Shown here: positions 52,001-62,383 of the stretch, one piece after another
Layout: each line of letters starts with the position of its first letter
Position numbering within the stretch: the stretch's first letter is position 1
Source: Isoetes taiwanensis
Lineage: Eukaryota > Streptophyta > Lycopodiopsida > Isoetales > Isoetaceae
Assembly: GCA_021234155.1 (NCBI GenBank)
Contig: JAJEKV010000023.1
Location: 6,101,945-6,165,944, forward strand
Direction: 5' to 3'
Length of the DNA: 64,000 nt
Made by a program: the position numbers and the translations under genes
The notes under the pieces: generated by a model
What the model was told of the DNA's origin: nothing
What the model saw: only the letters and a program-made list of their open reading frames with translations
The model's database searches: none

Positions 52001-52215
52001 CCACCATGTCCCCATCCCACACCAATCTCTTTGGTATTCCAGGCTGATCCTAAAATATCAAAACCTTCAATCTGTGGTAAACCTCGCATTTGGTGTTCCC
52101 AAGTTTCTGAGAACAATAAGATATCTGCTTGCTTCCAGACATGTTCACAGGCATGTACCTTGGCTTGAGATAGCCCATGTACATTCCAAGCCAGTACCCT
52201 TAGGGTCCGAATTCC
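49035..52215 (-). pseudogene. LINE D ORF2: endonuclease, RT, finger (one frameshift)
   Basis: Runs from the codon after TAG 52216-52218. The first residues GIRTLRVLAWNVHGLSQ hold endonuclease motif I (WNVHG), then LLFSETWEHQ (catalytic Glu), ASCYFAPLN, VLIVGDFNARTNG and ESDHAGLWF. RT: CRIFPIHKSGSKKDVQNYR, CQAGFRRKHNTLDHLL, LAYIDFSKAFDTVPRDKLW, MGVRQGCPLSPTLFGLYID and LLLYADDAVLMA. The frame changes at about 50056-50075, just before MKVNFSKTKTMVIG. C-terminal finger CDICRSGEVEDEKHVFLQC. The first in-frame ATG lies after both motif I and the catalytic Glu, so AUG initiation cannot give a working endonuclease. Stop at 49035-49037. Confidence 0.88.
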
Positions 52216-52898
52216 CTAATTATTCTTCTTTCTAGATGTAACCACAGCTTTCCCAGTTCTGTCCAAGTATGCTATAAAACCTGCATCCCTTCCTTCTTTC
52301 ACCTTCGCCCACTCTTTTTTACGGACTTCTAATTGGGCTGGAGTGAGATCAACATCCAGCCAGAGCTTCCTCCCTTTCAGAACTGATTTATTCAGAAGCA
52401 CCCTGTTGCGTGCATCTACATCCACAAATTTGATCAGGATTGGACGATGGTAATGTCCTGGCTTCCCTAACCTTCTGCAATGCACGATTTGGGGCTCATG
52501 GAGTTTCATAGTGTCCTTAAAAAAATGGTCTACTATCTGATTTATATCTTCATTTCTTCCTCTTCCAGACCTGAGAGTTTGAGATTTCGTGCTCTAATTT
52601 CTTGTTCTTTGGATTCCTGTGACAGTACCTCATCATGTTTCACTAACTGTTCTGCTACCACATGCGTGATCTCATTCATATCAGGAACCCTAATTTCGTA
52701 TTTCTGTGACAGAGCTTCTTTCAATTCCAGGTTCTGAGTCGTCAAAATTTTATTTTGTTGAAGCACTTCCCCTAGCATCTCTCGGAGGTCCTCTATGGCC
52801 GATTTCATTTCCGTGATCATGGATAGCATCGATGCAGAATCTCCTTCGTACTCAGCTTTCTCAGGTGATCCGGCATGTTTCTTGCCCGATCTCGTCAT
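52216..52898 (-). pseudogene. LINE D ORF1: coiled coil and RNA-binding domain (one frameshift)
   Basis: Starts MTRSGKKHAGSPEKAEYEG at 52898. A coiled coil follows (SMITEMKSAIEDLREMLGEV...NLELKEALSQ), then IRARNLKLSGLEEEE. A single indel near 52545 moves the frame to INQIVDHFFKDT and MKLHEPQIVHCRRLGKPGHY...RPILIKFVDVDARNRVL...LKGRKLWLDVDLTPAQLE, ending KAVVTSRKKNN at TAG 52216-52218. Same order as LINE B ORF1. Confidence 0.82.
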
Positions 52899-54727
52899 TC
52901 AAAACTCAACTAGGCGCTCAAAACTCAACTAGGCGCTTTCAATATCATCCGGACAACGTCATTGAAGGGGTGCAGGACCATTTTCTTTTCGAACAAAGTG
53001 GGGAAGGGGGGGCTCAATCTTATGATTGAACGTACTTGCATCTTAGGGATTGAAGGGGCCATCGAATTGACCGACCTTAGTGCACAGGAGGCCTTCAACG
53101 TGCGAGACTGACGCAGTAGCTAACTACACCAATGAAGTGGAGCAAAAGTATGGGAGCAATGCAACGACCAAGTCATCTCCAAATTACTCGACGCCGGCTC
53201 AATGGGTGGATGCGTTCTAGCCTTAGGTAAGGTGTGCGCATGTATTATAAGCTTTAATGTGTCTTATTGATAAGTTAAATATAGATCCTAATAACTGCAT
53301 AGAATTTGCCGTACGTATAGGTATCATAGGGAAATAAGTTAAATAACAACGATAATGTGAGGTAGCATGCTAATTAATCCTTCGCAAGGATGCAATTCCT
53401 TCCAAGGATAGCTATATGACCTCGGGGTCCTTATAAATATAAATAGAAAATAGAATTCAGATATACTTAAGTGCACCTTAGGGATATACTTCCAAGGGTA
53501 ATGCAGGACCCAAGGAAGAGAATAAGAAGCACATCTAATTCTTGTGTATGATAATTAGAACCTTGTCTATGTAACAATAGGTCTAAATTAGGATTATTGT
53601 TTAAATAATCGCGATCTAAAAGTCGTTAAATATTGTAAAGCTTAAAGTAAATATAATTGTACTATCGGAAGTAATATACCCGATACTATGATAATGTTAA
53701 TTCATAAATATTACCTTAGGGTAATTATGTTAATCGCATGCATTAAAGGAACCAGCAGAAATCATGCAGGTTTCAAGTTAATCTACGCATGCAGCCTATG
53801 CTAGGTATGGGTTGCATGCGTATTTACCGATGATGGGACCACAACGGTGATCTCTAGGACGTGGTGTAATAACATTGTAGGCATGACCGCGGTTTTGCTT
53901 GAATGAGTTGGAAGGTAGATTAAAAAGTCTACTTCCGTCCCACGGAAGTAGATGACCTCGAGAGATAAGAGGCCATTCAGAATGCATTGATAGGAAAGCA
54001 CCTCTAGTCAATGCCTACGGGAAGGACGCCACCTTCACGCCCAGGGCAACTAAAGGTGTAGGCATGAGTGTCATCCTAGGCATTATAGGGCGCTGTCTCC
54101 ACGGCCACGATGCAAGAAGCATCCTCTTCCTACGCCGGGAGATTACTCATGCATTTATGTAGATAGATGGGGTGGTTCCCTTATAACCAACTTTACATTA
54201 ATATTCTAGCGTGATATGAATCCAGGAGGCCAATGAGAACGAAGAACCGACGGGGAGTCACATCACGAGCACTTGTATACATAGTTCTAGAGTAGTTGTG
54301 ATTTCTACCATTGAAACTAATCGCTTAAATCTTGTGTAAACTAGTAAGTATGTAATTATAGATATTGTAAAAGTAATGCAGGATTTCAAGGTGCAAAGAC
54401 TTGCAACACAAATTTTGTTATAACGTGTTGCAAGGGATGAAGAGTAGCTGGGAAGTGTAAATTTTGTATGAAATTGATAAACTTTGATAAACTTAAATGT
54501 AGTATTAAGTAAGGTTAGTAATTACCTTGCGTTGATTAAGTATGAAGTGATAAGTTAATTGGATAATGAAATAGTACAGTAATGTCTTAAACATCACCTT
54601 AGAGTAATTCTAATAATTGTGTAACTATAATAATAATTGTATGCATCAAGTTGATTGCAGGACAGGAAGATCCCAAGGTGGGGAGAACCTCGATGCTGCG
54701 GACAGCATCATTTTAAGGTGGAGAGAA
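52899..54727 (+). other. Probable 3' internal region of a Ty3/gypsy element; non-coding here
   Basis: No ORF with a recognised domain. AT-rich with a few short direct repeats. It ends in the purine run aaggtggagagaa (54715-54727), a likely polypurine tract, directly before the LTR at 54728, which marks this as element interior. Confidence 0.5.
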
Positions 54728-56227
54728 TGTGACGTTCCAGCACAGTATACGGTCCCAGGACGTATACTGTACTGCCTCGTCACGCGTACACGCCATCCCG
54801 ATTGACGTGTACGCCGACGTGTAGCCAAGTAAGTAGCACCCTAGGGGGCAACATGCAAGTGTGTGCACACTTAGTTATGTGCACATTTATCCATGTGTAC
54901 ACATTTATCCATGTGTACACTTTAGGGCCATTTAGCTAATAAAGGCAAGTGGGCTAAACTCATTTATCCCACATGCTCAAGGGAGAATAGGAAGCCCTAG
55001 CCCTAACCCTTAGTCTATAAAGGTATAGGAAACCCTAACTTTCCATTTTCGTCCACAGCCTTCTAGAACTCTGTTTTGCTTGCTCCGAGAGCAAATCTTG
55101 ACTTCCGAAGTCTGTCTGAGCCACCTAGCTCATCAGCTTCCCTTTCTAGTATCATCTTCGAGCAGTTCTGCAGCATGGATGCATTCAGAGCAGGAGGAGC
55201 AAGTCAGGGATCAAGTATTTTGCCAAATCAATAGTCTAAATCGCCTCCCAGACATAGAATAAGTAGGTTTAGCCTATTAATTTGCCCATAGCAGCCATCT
55301 AGATCTCTAGATATCGAGCCATAACTAAAGAACCTAACTCTGTTATTTAGATTAAATCGTGTTCTTTAGTTCTTCTGTGCTCCTAGCTAGCCTCTTTAGT
55401 GCACTGTAAATTCGGCCTGTGTACAAGAGCCACACCTGGTTGTGGGTGAAGAGGCCAGACTAGATTATAAGGAGGTTCATGTCCTGACTCATGATCACGT
55501 CCCTCTGGTAGTAAGGCCTATCGGGGACTATTGTGCACTAGATCTAATGCTCTGCCACTGGGTGAGGGCTTTGCATGGGTTCGACACTCTTGGGGTGGTG
55601 GACACCTTCCATGGAGTTCAAGTCGAGTACGGGCAGTGGCCCTCTAGTTACCTTGAGTCAGCATGTAGATCTCTGGAGGGAGTGATCCCTACCTGCCCCA
55701 TCGGAACTGGGGAGATGCAACCCAGGAATAGCCCCTCTGGCTATGCCTCCGGCGGGCTACAGTCAGGTCCCAACACTTTTCAACCTACTCTGCAAAGTGT
55801 GCACAGGAGGGGCGGATGGAGTGGACTACCCTAAGCCACGTTCTTATGCCAGCCAAATCCATTTGCCATGAATTCTGTCTGCAATGACCTCTGGAGATCC
55901 AAGCCCCCAGTCATCCCCTTTGAGTCTGAGCCTTGGGTAGGATTTCCATATGTGATGTACTGATCTTTGTCTATGCAGATATGTGATGAGCCATCCTTCG
56001 ATATGGTTATGTGATGTTGATGTTGTATACTGACATGTATGTTTACGCTTCCGCAGCTAGGTAGGCCCTGAGGGAGACAGGGTAAATGACCCCTTCATTC
56101 TTCCCACTGGAACTCATCAAGGTTCCAGTGATACGTGGAGGGCCCTGTTCAGTATGGAGCTGGTATGGGGGATGAACTCCTGTTTGTATACGGTGAGTGC
56201 ACTGTATATGAGTAGGGGACGTCACAC
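54728..56227 (+). repeat. 3' LTR (~1.5 kb) of a Ty3/gypsy element inserted in a PPR gene
   Basis: Begins TGTGACGTTCC after a polypurine tract and ends GGGGACGTCACA (TG...CA with extended inverted ends). Near its start is a strong hairpin (acagtatac/gtatactgt arms, 54740-54775). A short tandem of atgtgtacacatttatcc occurs near 54870-54925. Its reverse complement is homologous to 62560-63470. A PPR reading frame on the minus strand resumes directly at 56228, so the LTR disrupts it. Confidence 0.8.
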
Positions 56228-56800
56228 AGTCTGAGGCAAGAATGATTTTCCCAAGCTGGACATAACCCGAAATCATTGCATTCCATAATGCTACATCTGG
56301 AGTTGGGAAAGTGTCAAACACTTTGCGTGCTTGCTCCAAGTTCTTACATTTCGCATACATAAGAATGCTCCCAACAACAATGTCAAATTGAAGGCCACTC
56401 TCAGTTATCTGCTTATGGATCTGAATGCCCTGCTCTAATGCACCTATGCTAGCACAAGTTTGCAATATACCCAAAAAAGTGTCTGGCTTGATGCCTTCCT
56501 GCTGCATGGATCTGAAACATTGCATAGCAAGGTAGGCTTTTCCATGTTGTGCATATGCTGAGATCATTACATTCCATGGTAGGCTTTTCCATGTTGTGCA
56601 TATGCTGAGATCATTACATTCCATGGTAGGCTTTTCCATGTTGTGCATATGTTGAGATCATAACATTCCATGCCACTAGCTTGGGACTTTGCAATGCACT
56701 AAATACTTGGCATGATTCATACAAACTACTGCAACTTGCATACATATCAATTAGAGTATATCCTACGGCACTGTCAAATTGAAGATCACTTTGGAGGATT
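56228..56800 (-). pseudogene. PPR (PLS-type) protein pseudogene fragment
   Basis: Minus-strand pentatricopeptide repeats: LIDMYASCSSLYESCQVF, LVAWNVMISTYAQHGKAY, then MQCFRSMQQEGIKPDTFLG, ILQTCASIGALEQGIQIHKQ, SILMYAKCKNLEQARKVF and VALWNAMISGYVQLGK. PPR proteins bind organellar RNA in sequence-specific fashion. The frame is destroyed by a triplicated 47-bp segment (56531-56671), and the C-terminus is removed by the LTR at 56227. The N-terminus is also missing beyond about 56800. Confidence 0.85.
56531..56671. repeat. Three tandem 47-bp units inside the PPR pseudogene
   Basis: Units at 56531-56577, 56578-56624 and 56625-56671; the third carries two substitutions. 47 is not a multiple of 3, so each added unit shifts the frame. 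The unit encodes WNVMISAYAQHGKAY, a PPR core. Confidence 0.93.
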
Positions 56801-57368
56801 TTTTTCGGGGATATTCTTTATCGAGGCCGTTCTTCACCCAATTAGCATCTTTTATTGGGTAACGTTTCCATTTGATCCAACTTGATAATTTGATATTTGG
56901 TAATTTGATGTTTGGCAACAACTAGAATTGTCTGGTTTAGATTATAAAATGTAATTTCCTTGAGATAAAACAAAAATAAAGTTCATCGATCTATTTGTAG
57001 CATGTTCTTGGTCATGTCTAGAGTGTCATTCCATCTTCTTGAGGCCAAGACTGTTATTCCATCTTCTTGAGAACAAGAAGATGTTTTTTTTTTTTTTAAT
57101 ACACACTCCATAATTCATTCTCTCTTCCTAATTAGCCAACCACCTAGCACCAAGTTTTCCATATATTACTTGTAAAATTTGCGTTTATAATGGTGTATCG
57201 TGTGTGTACATTTGAATCCATATTCAGACTAAAAGGCAACTTAAGTTATTACTACAACTTTAAAGTAGCAACAACATAATGCTTTTTGGAAAAGATGATA
57301 TTTGTGCTTATGTGAGCACCCAACTAGGTCCACTATTCTAATGTTCACCATAGTTTTGTGCAAGTTGT
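56801..57368. other. Intergenic, no feature seen
   Basis: AT-rich, with a T run near 57084-57098 and a partial duplication of ttccatcttcttgag (57030-57075). No ORF or element end recognised. Confidence 0.5.
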
Positions 57369-58545
57369 TCAACATATACCTTGGGCATTTGATCTGTGAT
57401 CTGGTGATAGCCTCACGATGAAATCCATGGTAATAACTTCCCATTTTGCACTGGGGACATCTAGGGGTTGCAGTTCCCCTGGAATACGCATTTGCTCAGC
57501 CTTCGTTTGCTGACAGATCTGACATTGCTTAATGTATCTCGCAACATGCTTCTTCATGCCTGGCCAAAAATAGCTGGAGTGGATCTTGAAATATGTCTTC
57601 ATAAGTCCTGCATGCCCCACTATAGGACTGTTATGTGTATCGTGGAGAATGAGCTTACGAACTCCTGATGTTTCGGGAACATATAACTTATCTTTATAAT
57701 AAAGGAGTCCAGCTTGCTTCTTATAATGGCGGAAAGCCTCACTTTCCTTGTCTGTTCTGGCTTCCTTGGATACACTCTGCCATATCTCCTGGAATTCTGG
57801 GTCCATGGGAAGAGTTTGTTGTATCTGCTTTCCGAACTCGTTAGAAAGCATGGATATGGCATTACAATGCATTCGAGTGACCAATGGATGTCGGGAAAGC
57901 GCATCAACAACAACATTATGCTTGCCCAGCTTATAGATAATCTCAAAATCATACTCCTCGAGGAATTCCATCCATCGTCTTTGTCTCAATTTAAGGTGGG
58001 ATTGCGTGAAAATGCATTGGAGGTAGTGATGATCAGTATCCAACTGGAATCGTCTCCCAAGTAAATAATGCCTCCAAATGCACAAGGTACGCACGATGGC
58101 AAGCAATTCTTGGTCATGCATGGAGTATCGCTGTTCTGCATCATTCATCTTCCTAGAATCATATGCGATAACCCGACCTTCTTGCATTAACACGCCACCG
58201 GTAGCTATTTTGATAGCATCCGTGGCAACCCACACATCCTTCTGAGGGTCTGGAAAAGTGAGAACCAGGGCCATTGTCAAAGCATCCTTCAATGACTGGA
58301 ATCCAGCTTGAACTTTGTCTTTCCAATGTGCCATCCAATCCCTAACCTTTTCATGCTTGGTTAGGTCCGTTAAGGGCGCGGCGAGCTTGGCAAAGTCTTT
58401 GACAAACTTGCGGTAATAACCGGCCAAACCTAAAAAGCTGCGTACCTCAGACACATTGGTTGGAATCAGCCAATCCTTTACTGCTTTAATCTCAGCTGGA
58501 TCTGTGGCTATTCCTTTCTCAGACACAATATGTCCCAGGTTTGTT
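57369..58545 (-). pseudogene. Ty3/gypsy pol fragment (RT end, RNase H, integrase start)
   Basis: One long minus ORF, truncated at both ends. [20 protein letters not shown] starts in the RT thumb; [20 protein letters not shown] and [20 protein letters not shown] follow. RNase [21 protein letters not shown] to [15 protein letters not shown]. Integrase finger: [20 protein letters not shown]...[12 protein letters not shown], then [11 protein letters not shown] with the first core Asp, where it stops. [11 protein letters not shown] replaces the usual DAS. Same family as the plus-strand fragment at 63470-64000. Looks like the chromovirus-type Ty3/gypsy branch. Confidence 0.88.
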
Positions 58546-58976
58546 GCTAATTATCAATGAAGGGAATTGGCACAAGTCCAAGTATGTTTCTTCTAAACAC
58601 TCTTTTTAGACAGAAATGACGTACCATCTGCTCAGCATTAGTTCAAGATCCTTATTGCAAATGAATGTCCATAATTAAATTATATACTAAATGATGTGCA
58701 CTGGGATTTAAGTCCTTACAACCTATTATTGTCGTAGCAAGATTCTCAAGCATGCAGTCCATTTATCTTCTGCAGACTACTCCAACTGGATTCTATAACA
58801 AATGGTGTTCAAAACATTTGAAGCAGTAGTAGAAGACGCAGATAATGATATTGTTCTACAGTGATGCTTCATAAACTGATGTTGCATCAACTGGCTTGGA
58901 AAGATTTTGTTTGCCACTGCACTTTTTGTCACAAGCACAATGTGTTTGTAGCGTGAAATTCACTTCTTGAGTTTGC

Positions 58977-59108
58977 AGGAAAGGAACGTGCCTATGCACT
59001 TTGTTCATTCAGCAGGAGAGTGTACTGGATTTCCAGAAAATTCATATGACGTGATGTCATTGTGTCTGGTTTGCCACAGACTTCCAAGATATGCTGCAAA
59101 AGGAGTAA
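58977..59108 (+). pseudogene. Orphan exon of a SAM-dependent methyltransferase-like protein
   Basis: After a tttgcag acceptor the plus strand reads ERNVPMHFVHSAGECTGFPE then NSYDVMSLCLVCHRLPRYAA, ending AAAGGA|GTAATA, a possible donor. It resembles the class I methyltransferase (Methyltransf_11/UbiE-like) segment where the acidic motif-II region reads xGFPDNSFDLVSxxxVxHELP. Flanking exons were not found within several hundred bases, so this is either a gene with long introns or a relic. Confidence 0.5.
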
Positions 59109-60329
59109 TAGTTGGATCCAACATATTTTACACTGGAATCTTAACTGTTTCTTCGATGTTTAGCCAAATTTATCTTGTCAAATTGTAGAAGAAGCTAATC
59201 AATTTCTGAAAATTGTGGTGCTTTGTCACTAATGGACATGAATCCATGTTCCTCAAACTTCAAAAGAATGGCCAACAATGACTTGTGTCTTGTGTTTGAT
59301 TAAGGAATTACTTATTCTTACATCCACTTTGACATTTATTTAATTTGTTTAATGCAGATCAAAGACAGAATCATGTATTGATGACTATCAAACCTTCAAA
59401 ATTGAAGTGGATAGATGAAGTTTAGGTTGAGTTGAGCAAAGGAGCAAAGTGCATTTCTAGATCAAGGTAGAGGAAGATGAGTCCAATAGTAGGTCAATGG
59501 AAAGGTAGTCACTATGATTGTTTATACAGCCTGTGTTAGGTATTGTATGGGAGATATGTGCCATTTTTTAGTTGTTTTATAGATAACAAATATTGAATAA
59601 TCATTAGAAAGATGTATGTCATTAGGTTTGTGACTCTTCTGATACCCAGATCACTCTTTCATATGATATGCTAACAATATGCACTAGTATTGGATGAAAA
59701 TGATGTTATAAAGCCTTTAGTTAGTAACTCAGGAATAGTTGATTTTTGCCACAAGTCTTGCAATCTGTAATCTAATCTGTTCATTAAAATAGGGGCAAAC
59801 ATGTAAATACCCATATTATGCACCTTTCTTAATTGGTTACAACTATAGATGAGCAAGGCAATCTCATGAACTCAATCAATTTATGTTACTATACTATTGC
59901 TCTTGGGTGCTTTTATCATCTCAGTCATGTCATAGGTTGGAGTCCAAATAGACAATGAGCACCTTCTTGGACTAAGAAAACGAAAACCTGCATTCATAGC
60001 ATTTACACAGCTTCACACAAAACAGACAAGATCCAACACAAAACAACGAAACAAAACCCATGAAAACACACTTTCGGGCCATTGGAGGGCAACCCCTCGT
60101 GCGCAAAACCTTGTTATTCATAGTTAAACTATTAAAATTTTAAATTACTCCTTCAAAGATATCTTCATTCCTTATACCCATTAGGCATTAATTCAAATAC
60201 GCCTATCTTATATTATAATGTTATACCGTAAGTCTTGGATTGGATCAAGCCCTAATTTGAATGGCCGAGATCATCTAGATGCATCCAAAGGCCGGGATTT
60301 CTCGCACAACTTCCTACCAACATGATTGG
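59109..60329. other. Intergenic or intronic, no feature seen
   Basis: AT-rich with scattered short ORFs only. A possible acceptor (tttaatgcag) near 59357 is followed by no recognisable coding sequence. Confidence 0.45.
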
Positions 60330-60715
60330 TCTTATGGGGAAAGGATAAAGGAAAAGGGGGAAAAGGAAAAGGGAGGAGGAAAGAGAGAACGTGAAGGGGC
60401 AAAAAGGCACGGGAAAAGGGAAAAAAGAGAGAGGGAAAAGGGTGGGGAGAAGAGGAGAAAAATACATGGGAAAAGGGAAAAGGAAAGAAAAAATCAAAAG
60501 GGAGGGGGGAAGGGAACCTGAGAAAAGAGGAAAAAAACGGAAAGGCTGAGGAAAGAAGAAAAGGGAAGGGAAAAATGGCATGGGAAAGGAAAAGAGAGAG
60601 GGAAAGGGAAGGGGAAAGGAGCACTGAGAAAAGGAAAAGAGTGAAAAGTTAAAAAAATGAGCAAAAAGGCAGCGAAAAGGGGAAAAAGGAAAAGGGTGGG
60701 GAGAAGGGAGGGAAA
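60330..60715. repeat. Purine-only-like tract (GGGAAAAGG-rich), ~385 bp
   Basis: The plus strand is almost entirely A and G, in irregular gggaaaagg/aaaggga units with rare C or T. Minus-strand Phe/Pro/Ser/Leu-rich ORFs across it (60252-60776, 60271-60624) are translation of low complexity, not genes. Confidence 0.9.
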
Positions 60716-61206
60716 AATACATGAAATTAATAGCACTGTGACATATATAATATGAAGGAATATATCCAAAAGGCATATGAACTCAGAAATATCTATTAAA
60801 GATTAGTATCATCCAGTATTTACACTAGGAAAAAGAATCTTGCTGTTATTCATATGGGTCAGCTAGGGTACAGCAGTAGAAATTATGAAGTTATCCAACT
60901 GCCCTGACTCTGAGCAATAAACCTGTATAACAGGGTAAATATTCGACCAGTACCATCATTGGGCATATGTAGTGCAGAGCTTTCCAAGCCATAGGTGTAA
61001 AAAACAGAAAATTTCATGGTAATCTTGTCCATAGATAATGACCAAAGTGGAACTATTCAGCACACAGCTTAAGTAATCTTATCTTTTTTTTCTTTTATTA
61101 AAAAAAAGGTGTTCTTTGAAGGATCTGACCATCCGATTACTCTAAACTTTAGAGTTCTATTAAATCTGTTAATAGAAGAGATAGGAAATGTAATTTGATG
61201 AAGAAC

Positions 61207-61506
61207 CTGTAAATCGTCCATGTCATTGTTGTAATCTGGAGTCATTTTGACATTCTGGGCAGCATGATACTCCTGCTGGTTCTTGTAGAACGGTTTTTGC
61301 CCCTTCTGGTAGCCACTCCTATCCTCTCTGTCGTAGAAACTGCGTTTTTGGCCGTAGCCGCCCCTGTTGTGCTTAGGGCCCATGAAGAAATCTTGGTCAG
61401 ATTTATGCACACCACAACAAGCTTCAAACTCCTTCCGGAGCGCCTCTGCTTCAAGTTTTTCTTCCTCACTTCCGGAGGTCTCCCAACCATCAGAATCGTA
61501 ACCCAT
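61207..61506 (-). CDS. First coding exon of an unrecognised host gene
   Basis: ATG at 61506 in strong context (AAAATGG). Translation MGYDSDGWETSGSEEEKLEAE, then EALRKEFEACCGVHKSDQDF and a basic Tyr/Gly/Lys/Gln-rich part (RGGYGQKRSFYDREDRSGYQ). An acidic N-terminus followed by an RG/YG/K-rich segment is typical of RNA-binding or nuclear plant proteins. The exon probably ends at CAG|GTTCTT (61207/61206), phase 0; beyond it the reading becomes unlike protein. Further exons would lie below 61 kb, interrupted by the purine tract, or be lost. I do not recognise the family. Confidence 0.45.
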
Positions 61507-61929
61507 TTTTGGGTAAAAGAGCTAAAAGGGACTATAACTGGCTGTCTTACTAAGAATTGATTCCAGTCAAGGGCATTAAATCATGGCGACTACACCTTAG
61601 GGCATAAGTTTGGTGGAGCACACGTATGAAATAAAGGGACTACGAAATATAGCTCAGATATGGTCTGTGCCAACTGGGTACAAATCTTGTAGCATCTAAA
61701 TGCACTGACTGATGCTAACCATAGGGTAAAAAAAGAAATTTAACAACAATTTTCAAATGGTTCCCATATGTAACTAAGTACATAAATGTGACCCCATGCT
61801 CTATGTCTTAATAACTGTTGTTAGTTTGACCATAGGACTTACCACCTGTTTATCAGGATAATCATAAATATTGCCCATGATACAAAACACAAAGTATGTG
61901 TTAACAATGGTAGTTGTACCATGTAGAGA

Positions 61930-62383
61930 TATTAATTAATAAAAAAAAAAAATATGCGTTTTATACGGAGCGGCGCCGGTCTGGTTATACGAGTTTATCT
62001 CGTGATTCTGGAGCGTCCAAACCCGAGCGGCGCCGCTGTTGGGTTTGGGCACTTGCTCGACCTTCTGACGCCAGTTGACGACCCCCCTAGGGTATTTGGA
62101 GTATGCCGTGTCCATTGGAACAAAAATCTCGTCGATTCGAGCTATGTGGAGAAAGTTATAGCGGCTGCAAAACTCGCACTTCTGACTCCACTTGCTGACC
62201 TTAACCATCCTACTATGGAACACGTCCCTCTCCAACTAGGTCATCCTCTCTTTACTAGGCTAACCAAGGTGCTACTTACAGAGTTGGGACGTTCTATCCT
62301 AAGAAAATCTACCGTCAACTAACGAGTTAAACTATGGCCAGTGCAACAATTTTGGTTCACCAAAATCATGGCTCTGATACCAC
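61930..62383 (-). other. Leader/gag-start region and tRNA-Met PBS of a minus-strand LTR element
   Basis: On the minus strand TGGTATCAGAGC (62382-62371) is the classic initiator-Met tRNA primer-binding site, one base after the LTR end at 62384. Downstream, a 99-codon ORF (62235-61936, MERDVFHSRMVKVSKWSQKC) has no recognised domain. The interior ends abruptly at an A-run near 61940-61952. Confidence 0.6.

Larger units (their letters stand above)
48979..52898 (-). mobile_element. LINE D: near full-length L1-like element with two or so indels
   Basis: A 3.9-kb minus-strand LINE, diverged from B and C but with the same plan. ORF1 starts at ATG 52898 with no leader, ORF1 and ORF2 share one frame separated by TAG 52216-52218, and a 3' stem-loop lies at 48993-49005. 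The tail is (ATT)n-like (about 48955-48980). The 5' junction is a 19-bp tandem repeat (52899-52917, 52918-52936), not a GA tract. Only two frameshifts were found, so it is fairly recent. Confidence 0.88.

Noticed and set aside
54728-56227. Solo LTR
   Set aside because: A polypurine tract and element-like sequence precede it and the 5-bp flanks do not match, so it is a 3' LTR of a truncated element.
60252-60776. 174-codon Phe/Pro-rich membrane-like protein on the minus strand
   Set aside because: It lies on the purine tract; other frames give equally odd open readings, so it is low complexity.
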